Source of the DNA: an uncultured Eubacterium sp.
GTDB taxonomy: Bacteria > Bacillota > Clostridia > Lachnospirales > Lachnospiraceae
Reading direction: 5' to 3'
DNA length: 9,512 nucleotides
NCBI GenBank assembly: GCA_910586445.1
Contig: CAJUHV010000103.1
Coordinates: 1-9,512, forward strand
This document shows, in pieces, positions 1 to 6,309 of this stretch (position 1 is its first letter; each line of letters begins with the position of its first letter). The position numbers and the translations under genes were made by a program. The notes beneath the pieces are model-generated. The model did no database searches. It saw nothing but the letters and a program-made list of their open reading frames with translations, and had not been told where the DNA came from.

Positions 1-84
1 TCCTATTATACTCTATTACAATCATATACACAATAAAATTTAGTACATCAAATCAGTATTACCTGTTTACTATAAACAAGATAA

Positions 85-123
85 ATCAGCGAAACACCTT
101 AATTTTACAGGCATTCCGCTGAT
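85..123 (-). terminator. Possible terminator downstream of the S8 protease gene
   Basis: Arms at 85-91 and 117-123 (ATCAGCG/CGCTGAT) are a perfect 7-bp inverted repeat, with a few further interior pairs (for example CCT with AGG) in an imperfect stem. On the minus strand the stem is followed by TTATCTTGTTT, a broken T-rich tract. A second, AT-rich perfect 9-bp inverted repeat (136-144 with 158-166) touches the protease stop codon but has no T run after it. The distal hairpin is the better terminator candidate, but the interrupted T tract keeps confidence low. Confidence 0.4.
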
Positions 124-165
124 AGCAGCTCACATATTATTGAAGAAAAGAGCATTTTTCAATAA

Positions 166-1860
166 TCATACATTCCGAAAATTCTCAAACGTCTTATACA
201 AATCCAGCTGACCCCACCCCCATTCCCTATTCGGATACACCTTCGACTCATCCCGCACTGCACCACGTATAAAATAATTTTTAATATTAGCGGTCGTAGC
301 CGATATATCATTCCTGCGCACACCCGTCCATTCCAGCATCAATGCGCCTGCTCCCGCCGCTACTGCTGCCGCAATGCTGGTACCGCTGCGCGTCTCGTAC
401 CGGCCGTCTCCTACAGGCCCATAGATATCCACCGCGGGGGCAGCTATATCCGGCTTAATATCATTGGAAGCGGTAAATCCGCGTCCTGACTCGAAATATA
501 TGCTGCCGTCTGCGCTGTTATATCCCGCAATTGTAATGGGTTCTTCCGTATCTGCCGGCACGGTGATTGTCGTATCCGGGTTGGAGCGCAGAAATACGAC
601 TTCGCCTGATACCATTTCAGACATCGGCAGCCAGACATGGTAGTTTCCGCTGATATAATTACGGGCAAACACGGTTAATGTCCAGATTCCTGAGATCGGC
701 TGCTGAAACCTGATATATATCAGCTCATTTCTATTTAAAGGCCCGGTCAGCAGGTAATCTACCGATACAAATGTTCCTTCAAATATAAACCGGTATTCTG
801 AGTGATTTCCGGGCGCGGAAGGCAGCGCACGGAAACGCTCTCCTGTAGGTGAGCGGATGACGACTTCATACAATTCTGGTGCAGGTGCCCATATTTCTGC
901 AATAAATCCATTTACGCCCTCAGATACGCTGATCTCTACGTTTTCCTGCAGATCCTGTCCTGTAATTCCGCCTAAGAAATGATGTCTCTTATCTGCCTCG
1001 TTACCAGCCGCAATTGTCACACAGCGCTGTCTCCTGTTCGACACTTCGATCAGGGAATGAGAGATCGGCCCGCGCCCGCCCCTGTTTCCCATATTCGTGC
1101 CAAGCGCAATGCACAGCGACAAAGGCTTGCGCAGCTCAATCGCAAGCAGATTCAAGTACCGGATGCCTGCCATAATGTCATTTTCCTGAAATGCGGGCGT
1201 TTCATCCGGGATAAAGTAAAAATCCTTTAAGTACTGTTTCGCAGGCTTCAGCTGGACAAAAGCTATGTCACACTGCGGGGCGGCTCCGCTGAACCTGCTG
1301 CCGATATCCTCAGAACCTGCTGCAAGAGCTGCAAGAAATGTACCATGGCCGTCTGCATATGGTATTTTTGCCGTCATTTTGTCATGATTTGCAAGCAGCT
1401 CCCTATTGATCTGCTCTCTCGTATACTCTGTCCCATACAAAAAACCTGACGGCGGTATGCCGCTGCGGTCTTCCTGATTCCAAATCCTTTCTACGCGTGT
1501 CGAACCGTCTGCGTTGCAGAACAGGGGATTTGTATAGTCAAAATCCGTATCAACAAATCCGATCAAAACGCCCTGCCCTGTCAATGCCAGATTCGGCTGA
1601 TCGCGCACCCGCATAATCCCGCTGTCTTCCAATGCAATATTATTCAGCAGTCCAAAGCACTTGGGAATTACTCCATAGGAATAACTGCGCATCTGCATCT
1701 CGACATTATTATCAGGCATCTGGTAATATACTGCTTCATAATTTTCATTCAATGTCTGAACACAGTATTCATCTTCTCCTTCTAGTTCGTCCATGAACTG
1801 CTTTTCCACAATAAAGTCAAAATAATCATTGGAATAGATAGCTTCTTCACAATCCGGCAT
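166..1860 (-). CDS. S8 (subtilisin-like) serine protease, Csp-like clade
   Basis: A 564-residue subtilase. The triad is readable: Asp104 in FVDTDFDY, His172 in DGHGT and Ser495 in SGTSIAAA; Asn287 in AAGNE is the expected oxyanion residue. Residues 1 to about 85 look like a pro-region before the catalytic core. About 200 residues separate Asn287 from the serine block, and roughly 300-440 form an inserted beta-rich segment like the jelly-roll domain known from clostridial CspB. The C-terminus EWGWGQLDLY is typical of this clade. No signal peptide or TM segment is visible, so a cytoplasmic or spore-associated location is inferred. Csp proteases cleave pro-SleC in Clostridium germination, but this clade is expanded in Lachnospiraceae and the substrate here is unknown. 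The residues after the catalytic Asp are unusual (DTDFD rather than the usual DTGID). The start follows GGGGA at about 6 nt spacing. Confidence 0.9.
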   Translation of the reverse strand: MPDCEEAIYSNDYFDFIVEKQFMDELEGEDEYCVQTLNENYEAVYYQMPDNNVEMQMRSYSYGVIPKCFGLLNNIALEDSGIMRVRDQPNLALTGQGVLIGFVDTDFDYTNPLFCNADGSTRVERIWNQEDRSGIPPSGFLYGTEYTREQINRELLANHDKMTAKIPYADGHGTFLAALAAGSEDIGSRFSGAAPQCDIAFVQLKPAKQYLKDFYFIPDETPAFQENDIMAGIRYLNLLAIELRKPLSLCIALGTNMGNRGGRGPISHSLIEVSNRRQRCVTIAAGNEADKRHHFLGGITGQDLQENVEISVSEGVNGFIAEIWAPAPELYEVVIRSPTGERFRALPSAPGNHSEYRFIFEGTFVSVDYLLTGPLNRNELIYIRFQQPISGIWTLTVFARNYISGNYHVWLPMSEMVSGEVVFLRSNPDTTITVPADTEEPITIAGYNSADGSIYFESGRGFTASNDIKPDIAAPAVDIYGPVGDGRYETRSGTSIAAAVAAGAGALMLEWTGVRRNDISATTANIKNYFIRGAVRDESKVYPNREWGWGQLDLYKTFENFRNV

Positions 1861-1890
1861 AACATTCCCCAGCGCTTACTTATTCCTTCC

Positions 1891-1896
1891 ATTATA
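1891..1896 (-). promoter_or_regulatory. -10 box (TATAAT) for the S8 protease gene
   Basis: On the minus strand an exact TATAAT lies 30 bases before the protease start, leaving a short leader that holds the GGGGA ribosome site. No good -35 hexamer sits 16-18 bases upstream; the sequence there is GC-rich (GCGGCA at 17 bp). The promoter may therefore depend on another sigma factor or an activator. The extended form CATATAAT resembles the -10 of sporulation SigE promoters, but I see no matching -35. Confidence 0.4.
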
Positions 1897-1959
1897 TGAC
1901 CGGCCGCCGGATCTGCCGCAGCACTCTTACTCCTAGTCCTCCAGCCTTATAGGTGCGAT

Positions 1960-2060
1960 AAAAAACTGCCGCATAAAATGACCCTTATACAAGATCCAGA
2001 ATATATTTCTAATGAAAACATTCCGTACGAAATCTTGTATCAAAATCCTTTATGCGGCAG
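1960..2060 (-). terminator. Nested long hairpin with T6 tail (terminator or structured RNA)
   Basis: Two nested perfect inverted repeats: outer 12-bp arms at 1966-1977 and 2049-2060 (CTGCCGCATAAA/TTTATGCGGCAG) and inner 9-bp arms at 1987-1995 and 2032-2040 (ATACAAGAT/ATCTTGTAT). Read on the minus strand the outer stem is followed at once by six T (1965 to 1960), the layout of an intrinsic terminator. The internal loop allows several G-U pairs only in minus-strand RNA, which also favours that direction. It lies 3' of the DUF6106-like gene and 5' of the protease promoter, so it could end the clpX transcript. A 95-nt two-tier stem with a 36-nt apical loop is larger than a plain terminator needs, so a small structured RNA is an alternative. 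Confidence 0.6.
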
Positions 2061-2066
2061 CCATAA

Positions 2067-2123
2067 AGCGTGTCTTAAAAATGCTTGCTGCGCTATGTAC
2101 CCACAGGGCATGATATGGAGAAT
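2067..2123 (+). repeat. Probable dispersed intergenic repeat, copy A
   Basis: The first 20 bases (AGCGTGTCTTAAAAATGCTT) match 18 of 20 with the sequence starting at 9460. Over the first 32 bases 25 match, and both copies then end in TGGAGAAT at nearly the same distance (57 against 53 bases). Two related intergenic copies 7.4 kb apart in one window suggest a family repeat. The copies are degenerate and carry no gene. Confidence 0.45.
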
Positions 2124-2161
2124 TGATCCCAAATTTATGAAGCATACCCACAGAGCATGAT
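2098..2161. repeat. 17-bp direct repeat pair (1 mismatch)
   Basis: TACCCACAGGGCATGAT at 2098-2114 recurs as TACCCACAGAGCATGAT at 2145-2161, offset 47 bases. The first copy overlaps the dispersed repeat at 2067-2123. No function can be assigned; the pair may be part of the repeat element. Confidence 0.5.
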
Positions 2162-2207
2162 GCAGCGGGCCATGCTGATTAAACTGGAGATAGATTTTCT
2201 GCATCAT
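2157..2207. repeat. Inverted repeat with 9-bp perfect arms
   Basis: ATGATGCAG at 2157-2165 is the exact reverse complement of CTGCATCAT at 2199-2207, with a 33-base loop. Neither strand has a T run after it, so it is not a terminator. It lies just downstream of the DUF6106-like gene and overlaps the end of the 17-bp direct repeat. Confidence 0.45.
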
Positions 2208-2272
2208 TCTGGACATTTGCAGTCCAAGACGCTTGAGCCGGTGAGTACAGATCGCAGAAATGACTTTATTTT

Positions 2273-2776
2273 CTATTCTGTAAACACAATGCTTGCATGC
2301 CTCATTTTTACCTCATCGAGCATAGCCTGTGTAGGTTCTACCCTTACTTCCTGCAGGACTCCCTTACTGGCAAAGATCATGCTGTAAATATCATGGTCTG
2401 GATTTCCAGAAGAATAATCCAGTACTTTCAGCTGCGGATTACTGTGATAACTGTCCAGCCTGTGTGAACGGACCGGAGCCATACACTGCAGCTCTGCCAT
2501 GGAATATGATCTGATCTTTTTTCTCTTCATACGGTTGCGGACAGATGAGATATCCAGTTCTTCCGATACAAGAAGATACTCATATTCATGATAGCGGTTT
2601 TTGATCGATACGATCGTATATGGAATCATCAAAACCCCCAGCGTAAAGATCAGCATACTAAACATTGCACCCAAAAAGAGCAGCACAATCGTAAGAACAA
2701 TCAGACCGATCTTCAGCTGCGTTCCCCTTATATCCTTCTCATCATGAACGATAACCTCCGCATATGAATCCGACAT
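2273..2776 (-). CDS. DUF6106-like two-TM membrane protein
   Basis: A 167-residue protein with a short polar N-terminus (MSDSYAEVIV), two adjacent hydrophobic segments at about 22-39 and 41-58 that would form a tight hairpin in the membrane, then a cytoplasmic-looking domain of about 105 residues. That domain begins EYEYLLVSEELDI, has a basic patch (MKRKKIR, 83-89) and continues HRLDSY and VLDYSSG. This order matches what I know of the DUF6106 family of Clostridia, whose function is unknown. I assign it from memory of the pattern. The start is well fixed by GGAGGAGG just upstream. It starts 70 bases after the clpX stop with no convincing promoter between them, so co-transcription with clpX is likely. 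Confidence 0.7.
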   Translation of the reverse strand: MSDSYAEVIVHDEKDIRGTQLKIGLIVLTIVLLFLGAMFSMLIFTLGVLMIPYTIVSIKNRYHEYEYLLVSEELDISSVRNRMKRKKIRSYSMAELQCMAPVRSHRLDSYHSNPQLKVLDYSSGNPDHDIYSMIFASKGVLQEVRVEPTQAMLDEVKMRHASIVFTE

Positions 2777-2835
2777 ATGTTGCCTCCTCCTATTTCAACT
2801 CTCTTCATTTCAGTAAATATTGCGCTTTAAAGCAC

Positions 2836-2868
2836 AAAAAAACTCACTACGCATGCATCTGCGCATGC
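2836..2868 (-). terminator. Weak hairpin and T7 run at the clpX stop
   Basis: GCATGC at 2851-2856 and 2863-2868 can form a 6-bp stem at the very end of clpX, and seven T follow on the minus strand (2842 to 2836). Eight bases separate stem and T run, and the stem lies inside the coding sequence, so it would be an inefficient terminator at best. Partial read-through into the DUF6106-like gene is more likely than a full stop. Confidence 0.2.
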
Positions 2869-4328
2869 TCCGGCAGTCCCTGCACGCCGCGCATTGTAAT
2901 CACAGGGCCGCCCCTGCCGTCTACATAATCGCCCGTAATCGTCACTATGCCGATATTTTCATCTTTTGGAATCTCATACATAATATCCAGCATAAATTCT
3001 TCCAAAATGGCACGCAGTGCCCTGGCTCCGACTTTCTTTTCCTTTGCTTTCTTTGCAATCGCATGCAGTGCCTCGTCATCAAATTCCAGACGCACTTCAT
3101 CATAGTCTAAGAGTTTCTGGTACTGTTTGATAATTGCATTTTTCGGCTCTGCCAGAATCCTTACCAGCATATCCTCTGTTAAGGATTCCAGTGAAAATAA
3201 AATCGGCAGCCTTCCGATAAATTCCGGTATCATGCCAAATTTACGGATATCCTCTACGGTCACTTTTGTAAGCAGATTCTCTTCTTTGTCATATTTATCC
3301 TTTAAATCCGACTGAAAACCAATCGAAGACTGTTTGTTCAGCCGTTCCTTAATAATCTCATCTAATTCTGGAAATGCCCCGCCGCATATAAACAAAATAT
3401 CTTTTGTATTTACCGTCGTCATCGGAACCATTGCATTTTTGCTGCTGGCACCTACCGGGACTTCTACCTCTGCACCTTCCAACAGCTTCAGCATCCCCTG
3501 CTGCACGGATTCTCCGCTGACATCGCGCTGGTGCGTATTGCGTTTTTTAGCGATCTTATCGATCTCATCGATAAAAATAATGCCGTGTTCTGCACGTTCC
3601 ACATCATTGTCTGCCGCTGCAAGCAGCTTGGATACGACGCTTTCGATATCATCGCCGATATAGCCTGCCTCTGTCAGGGATGTTGCATCGGTGATCGCAA
3701 GCGGCACGTCCAAAAGCCTTGCCAGCGTCTTGACCAGATAGGTCTTCCCCGATCCGGTCGGCCCCACCATCAGCATATTGGACTTTTCGATCTCTACATC
3801 ATCGCTCTGCCCGCCTGCCACTCTTTTATAATGGTTGTAGACCGCTACTGACACGACCTTTTTTGCATGTTCCTGTCCAATCACATAATCATCCAGTTTT
3901 GCCTTGATTTTGTGCGGAGCCGGGATTGCGTGGATATCAAATACCGGAGCCTCTTTCTTTTCTTTTGGTTTTTTCTTTTTTATTTTCTGGGTATTCGGCA
4001 TCATTCCCTGCAGCTCTGACAGATTGATCATGCTGATATTCGGCATACGCCCTTTTGTATTCTGTAGGGGGCCTAGAATATCATCCAGATGAAATCCTGA
4101 CTGGTTCATACTGTCAAACGTACGCTGCATGCAGTCCTGACAGATACAGATATTGTTTGGAATCTTGATCATCCTGCCCGCCCTGCTCTCTGGACGGTGG
4201 CAGATATAACAGACTTCTTCATATTCATCGTTTTTTTCATCAGAAACATCCCCCGCAGATACCTCTGCTGTTTCCTGTCCCCGATCTTCTTTAATGCTGT
4301 CCACTTCCCTAAAATCTTGTTCTGACAT
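2847..4328 (-). CDS. clpX: ClpX-type AAA+ unfoldase, long form
   Basis: 493 residues, about 70 longer than usual ClpX. Order of parts: acidic N-terminal extension (1-38); C4 zinc-binding domain with Cys40, Cys43, Cys63, Cys66; long linker with a lysine-rich stretch (116-125); AAA+ module from about 136. Walker A is GPTGSGKT (189-196), Walker B IIFIDEID (250-257), pore loop GYIG (222-225), ClpP-docking loop IGF (336-338), arginine finger in FIGRLP (Arg373) and sensor 2 in GARALR (Arg436). All residues expected for ATP-driven unfolding and for ClpP docking are present. ClpX unfolds tagged or specific proteins and feeds them to ClpP in the cytoplasm. The usual tig-clpP-clpX-lon neighbours are absent, and several core motifs are variant (GYIGDD, SGESVQQGMLK). 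It may thus be a second, specialised ClpX rather than the housekeeping copy. The start has GGAG at about 6-7 nt. Confidence 0.9.
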   Translation of the reverse strand: MSEQDFREVDSIKEDRGQETAEVSAGDVSDEKNDEYEEVCYICHRPESRAGRMIKIPNNICICQDCMQRTFDSMNQSGFHLDDILGPLQNTKGRMPNISMINLSELQGMMPNTQKIKKKKPKEKKEAPVFDIHAIPAPHKIKAKLDDYVIGQEHAKKVVSVAVYNHYKRVAGGQSDDVEIEKSNMLMVGPTGSGKTYLVKTLARLLDVPLAITDATSLTEAGYIGDDIESVVSKLLAAADNDVERAEHGIIFIDEIDKIAKKRNTHQRDVSGESVQQGMLKLLEGAEVEVPVGASSKNAMVPMTTVNTKDILFICGGAFPELDEIIKERLNKQSSIGFQSDLKDKYDKEENLLTKVTVEDIRKFGMIPEFIGRLPILFSLESLTEDMLVRILAEPKNAIIKQYQKLLDYDEVRLEFDDEALHAIAKKAKEKKVGARALRAILEEFMLDIMYEIPKDENIGIVTITGDYVDGRGGPVITMRGVQGLPEHAQMHA

Positions 4329-4350
4329 TATCTACTCCACTCCATTCTTT

Positions 4351-4371
4351 CCGTCCGGTTTTATCCAACGG
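4351..4371 (-). promoter_or_regulatory. Hairpin at the 5' end of the clpX leader
   Basis: On the minus strand CCGTTGG and CCGGACGG pair through seven base pairs (one G-U, one bulged G) around an ATAAAA loop. The stem starts only a few bases after the expected transcription start of the clpX promoter. It could protect the mRNA 5' end. It is not a CIRCE or CtsR operator. Confidence 0.35.
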
Positions 4372-4381
4372 AACATATTTT

Positions 4382-4410
4382 ATTATAAATAAGCCCCTAT
4401 GATTTGGCAA
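4382..4410 (-). promoter_or_regulatory. Sigma-A promoter for clpX
   Basis: On the minus strand TTGCCA (4410 to 4405) and an exact TATAAT (4387 to 4382) are separated by 17 bases, a near-consensus housekeeping promoter. Transcription would start near 4375, giving a leader of about 47 nt with the 5' hairpin and the GGAG ribosome site. It lies in the 117-base gap after the esterase gene, so clpX is probably transcribed independently of the genes upstream. Confidence 0.75.
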
Positions 4411-4445
4411 CTGATACAGCAAAATTTAATAATAAATTTATAGTC

Positions 4446-5459
4446 TCATGCAAACATATCCTCTTCCTCCTGCATGCTGAGCGGCTCACTGCGCCTGCGG
4501 TCTAAAACACGCAGAAATTTTCCGACTTCTTCCCAGGCCGTCTTTGATTCCGGCAGCATCAGCTCTCCCATCTGAAATACATGAAACATCTCCTCATATA
4601 TGCTCAGGCGCACTTTTACGCCTGCCTCTTTTGCCTTCTGCGCTAAAGACGTGGAATCGCTTAAAAGCATTTCGATCGAGCCTACCTGTATAAGCATCGG
4701 CGGAAATCCCTCAAAAGAGCCGAACAGCGGAGATATATACGGATTGGACGGATCTTCATCCCCGATATAATCGAGGTTATAAATCATGCTGTCCCTTGTA
4801 TTTCCAAACAGCGGGTCCAGCGTATAATTTGTCTCATAAGATTCTCCGCCTGCCGTCAGATCCGTCCACGGCGACATCAGAATCAGTCCTTCCGGCAGTT
4901 CTATTCCATGGTCTTTTAAATAAAGACACAGTGCCAGGGCAAGCCCGCCGCCTGCGGAGTCTCCTGCTATTACTATTCTGGACGGCTGACAGCCTGCATC
5001 CAAAAGCCACTGATAAGCAGAAAATGCATCTTCCAGTGCCGCAGGATACGGATGTTCGGGTGCCACACGGTAATCTGGCGTAAATACATTGATCCCCCTG
5101 CCAAGCTCGTTATACAGTCCGGCAAAGGAACGGTACTTATTACGCATCGCACCTATATATCCGCCCCCGTGAAGCTGCAGGATGACCCTGCCCATATTTG
5201 GATTCTGTGCAAGGCTTAAAAGCTCTGCCAGGCAATCCGGCAGGTCAATCCGTGTCATATGAAAGCAGGACGGGCATTTCCACGCAGGCTCTACCAGCTT
5301 TTTACGGATCTCCCCTTTCTGGAGCTTCGGCCCGAGCATACGGTCTGCTGTCATGCGCGCTATAATATCACGCACGATAGCAGCCTGCACACTGCTTTTT
5401 TTCTCTTCTTTTACATCCCTTGCATCCTTCGCTGCACGTTTCGAAATATCTATGGCCAT
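4446..5459 (-). CDS. Alpha/beta hydrolase, HSL-type esterase
   Basis: A 337-residue esterase of the hormone-sensitive-lipase type (bacterial lipase family IV). HGGG (97-100) builds the oxyanion hole, Ser168 in GDSAG (166-170) is the nucleophile, and His293 in EEMFHVF is the catalytic histidine. At the acid position the sequence is VGSIEMLLSDS (259-269): the common DPL or SDE aspartate is absent and Glu263 is the likely acid, as I recall for many relatives with GSxEML. The family hydrolyses carboxyl esters, often short acyl chains. The first 60 residues are polar with no signal peptide, so it is cytoplasmic. It follows the DUF6320-like gene by 172 bases; only a weak candidate promoter (TATATA box near 5490) lies between. 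The start has AAGGA at about 8 nt. The substrate cannot be inferred. Confidence 0.88.
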   Translation of the reverse strand: MAIDISKRAAKDARDVKEEKKSSVQAAIVRDIIARMTADRMLGPKLQKGEIRKKLVEPAWKCPSCFHMTRIDLPDCLAELLSLAQNPNMGRVILQLHGGGYIGAMRNKYRSFAGLYNELGRGINVFTPDYRVAPEHPYPAALEDAFSAYQWLLDAGCQPSRIVIAGDSAGGGLALALCLYLKDHGIELPEGLILMSPWTDLTAGGESYETNYTLDPLFGNTRDSMIYNLDYIGDEDPSNPYISPLFGSFEGFPPMLIQVGSIEMLLSDSTSLAQKAKEAGVKVRLSIYEEMFHVFQMGELMLPESKTAWEEVGKFLRVLDRRRSEPLSMQEEEDMFA

Positions 5460-5631
5460 ATTTACATCCTTTCGACTTCATACCTATATAAAACCAATCA
5501 CTTCCCGCTGTCTCTGATACTGCTGCATAAGCAAAACATATACAAAATCAAATAATCTATGCTGCACCTGATCGATCCTGCCTTCGATTCAGCGCAGCTG
5601 CCGTCAGCCACTAACAGGTACACACCCCCCG

Positions 5632-6309
5632 CTACATCAGATGAAACCTCCGCTTCAGCTCGTTGCTTGCCCGTTTTCCCCCGATAATAAACGATGCCAG
5701 AAACAGCACCCAGGAGCTTCCGAATGCCACATAACTCATAAACGGATTTTTTATAATCCCGGCGCAGTACAGGATCACACAGACGCCGCTGCACAAGATC
5801 ATAAAAATCTGGAACAGCAGGTAGCTCTGCCAGTTTCTGATATTGACAAACATAAATACTACGATCAGGATATCAAATGCCACAAGCGCCGCCGGAACCA
5901 CATAGTCCAGCGACCAGTGCTTAAATCCCAATACATTGTCAATCAGCACAAGATACGCAATGCCGCCTGCCATGCCGGTCATCACCTTGCTGCGGTAGCC
6001 CGCATGGTCATTTTGTATCATAAAAAACATAATAAGCAGCAGATAAGCCAGTCCCCCGACTACAATTGCACTCCACCATATGCCCGTCTGGTCTAAATAA
6101 TTCACTACTACCGCCAGGGCACCCAGCACGATTGATATAAATAATACAATCCTGCCGACCAGCTCCAGCTTTCGGTCAATCAGGCGGATATCAGGATAGC
6201 GTCCTGCCAGAGCCGCCTCGCCCTGCTCTGTTTCCACTACACAGCGGCAGAGCGGGCAGACTTCTGTCTGGTCTAAAATACGGACGCCGCATTTTATACA
6301 TTTACTCAT
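5632..6309 (-). CDS. Zinc-ribbon six-TM membrane protein, DUF6320-like
   Basis: 225 residues from the chosen start. The N-terminus is a zinc ribbon, with Cys4, Cys7, Cys18 and Cys21 in MSKCIKCGVRILD and VCPLC. Six hydrophobic segments follow at about 54-72, 79-98, 109-127, 137-156, 164-186 and 193-211, and the protein ends in a basic tail (KRASNELKRR). The architecture matches what I recall of DUF6320 proteins, which have no known function. The start at 6309 is preferred over the ATG at 6339 because the zinc ribbon then opens the protein, the overlap with the acyltransferase stop falls to 8 bases, and GGGGTG lies just upstream. That overlap implies translational coupling, so the two products are probably needed together. 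With six TM helices it could be a membrane partner or carrier for the acyl reaction; this is inference. Confidence 0.75.
   Translation of the reverse strand: MSKCIKCGVRILDQTEVCPLCRCVVETEQGEAALAGRYPDIRLIDRKLELVGRIVLFISIVLGALAVVVNYLDQTGIWWSAIVVGGLAYLLLIMFFMIQNDHAGYRSKVMTGMAGGIAYLVLIDNVLGFKHWSLDYVVPAALVAFDILIVVFMFVNIRNWQSYLLFQIFMILCSGVCVILYCAGIIKNPFMSYVAFGSSWVLFLASFIIGGKRASNELKRRFHLM

Noticed and set aside
64..78. 6-bp inverted repeat TGTTTA/TAAACA with a three-base loop
   Set aside because: Short, AT-rich and without context; expected by chance in this flank.
1978..2387. Plus-strand open frames of 60 and 76 codons in and beside the 1861-2272 gap
   Set aside because: No ribosome site; the first runs through the nested hairpin and repeats and the second overlaps the 3' end of the DUF6106-like gene.
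3334..3851. Two overlapping plus-strand open frames (about 109 and 106 codons) opposite clpX
   Set aside because: They mirror the conserved AAA+ coding sequence on the other strand and have no family likeness or ribosome site.
4422..4439. AT-only inverted repeat (7-bp arms, 4-base loop) after the esterase stop, as a terminator
   Set aside because: The stem has no G-C pair and only a short T run follows; it may be chance in AT-rich intergenic DNA.
5522..5565. Imperfect inverted repeat GCTGCATA/TATGCTGC between the DUF6320-like and esterase genes
   Set aside because: One mismatch in eight pairs with a loop of about 28 bases and no T run; too weak to call a terminator or operator.
5641..6096. 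151-codon plus-strand open frame opposite the DUF6320-like gene
   Set aside because: It is antisense to a gene with clear TM and zinc-ribbon structure, has no ribosome site and reads as low-order His/Gln/Lys-rich sequence.
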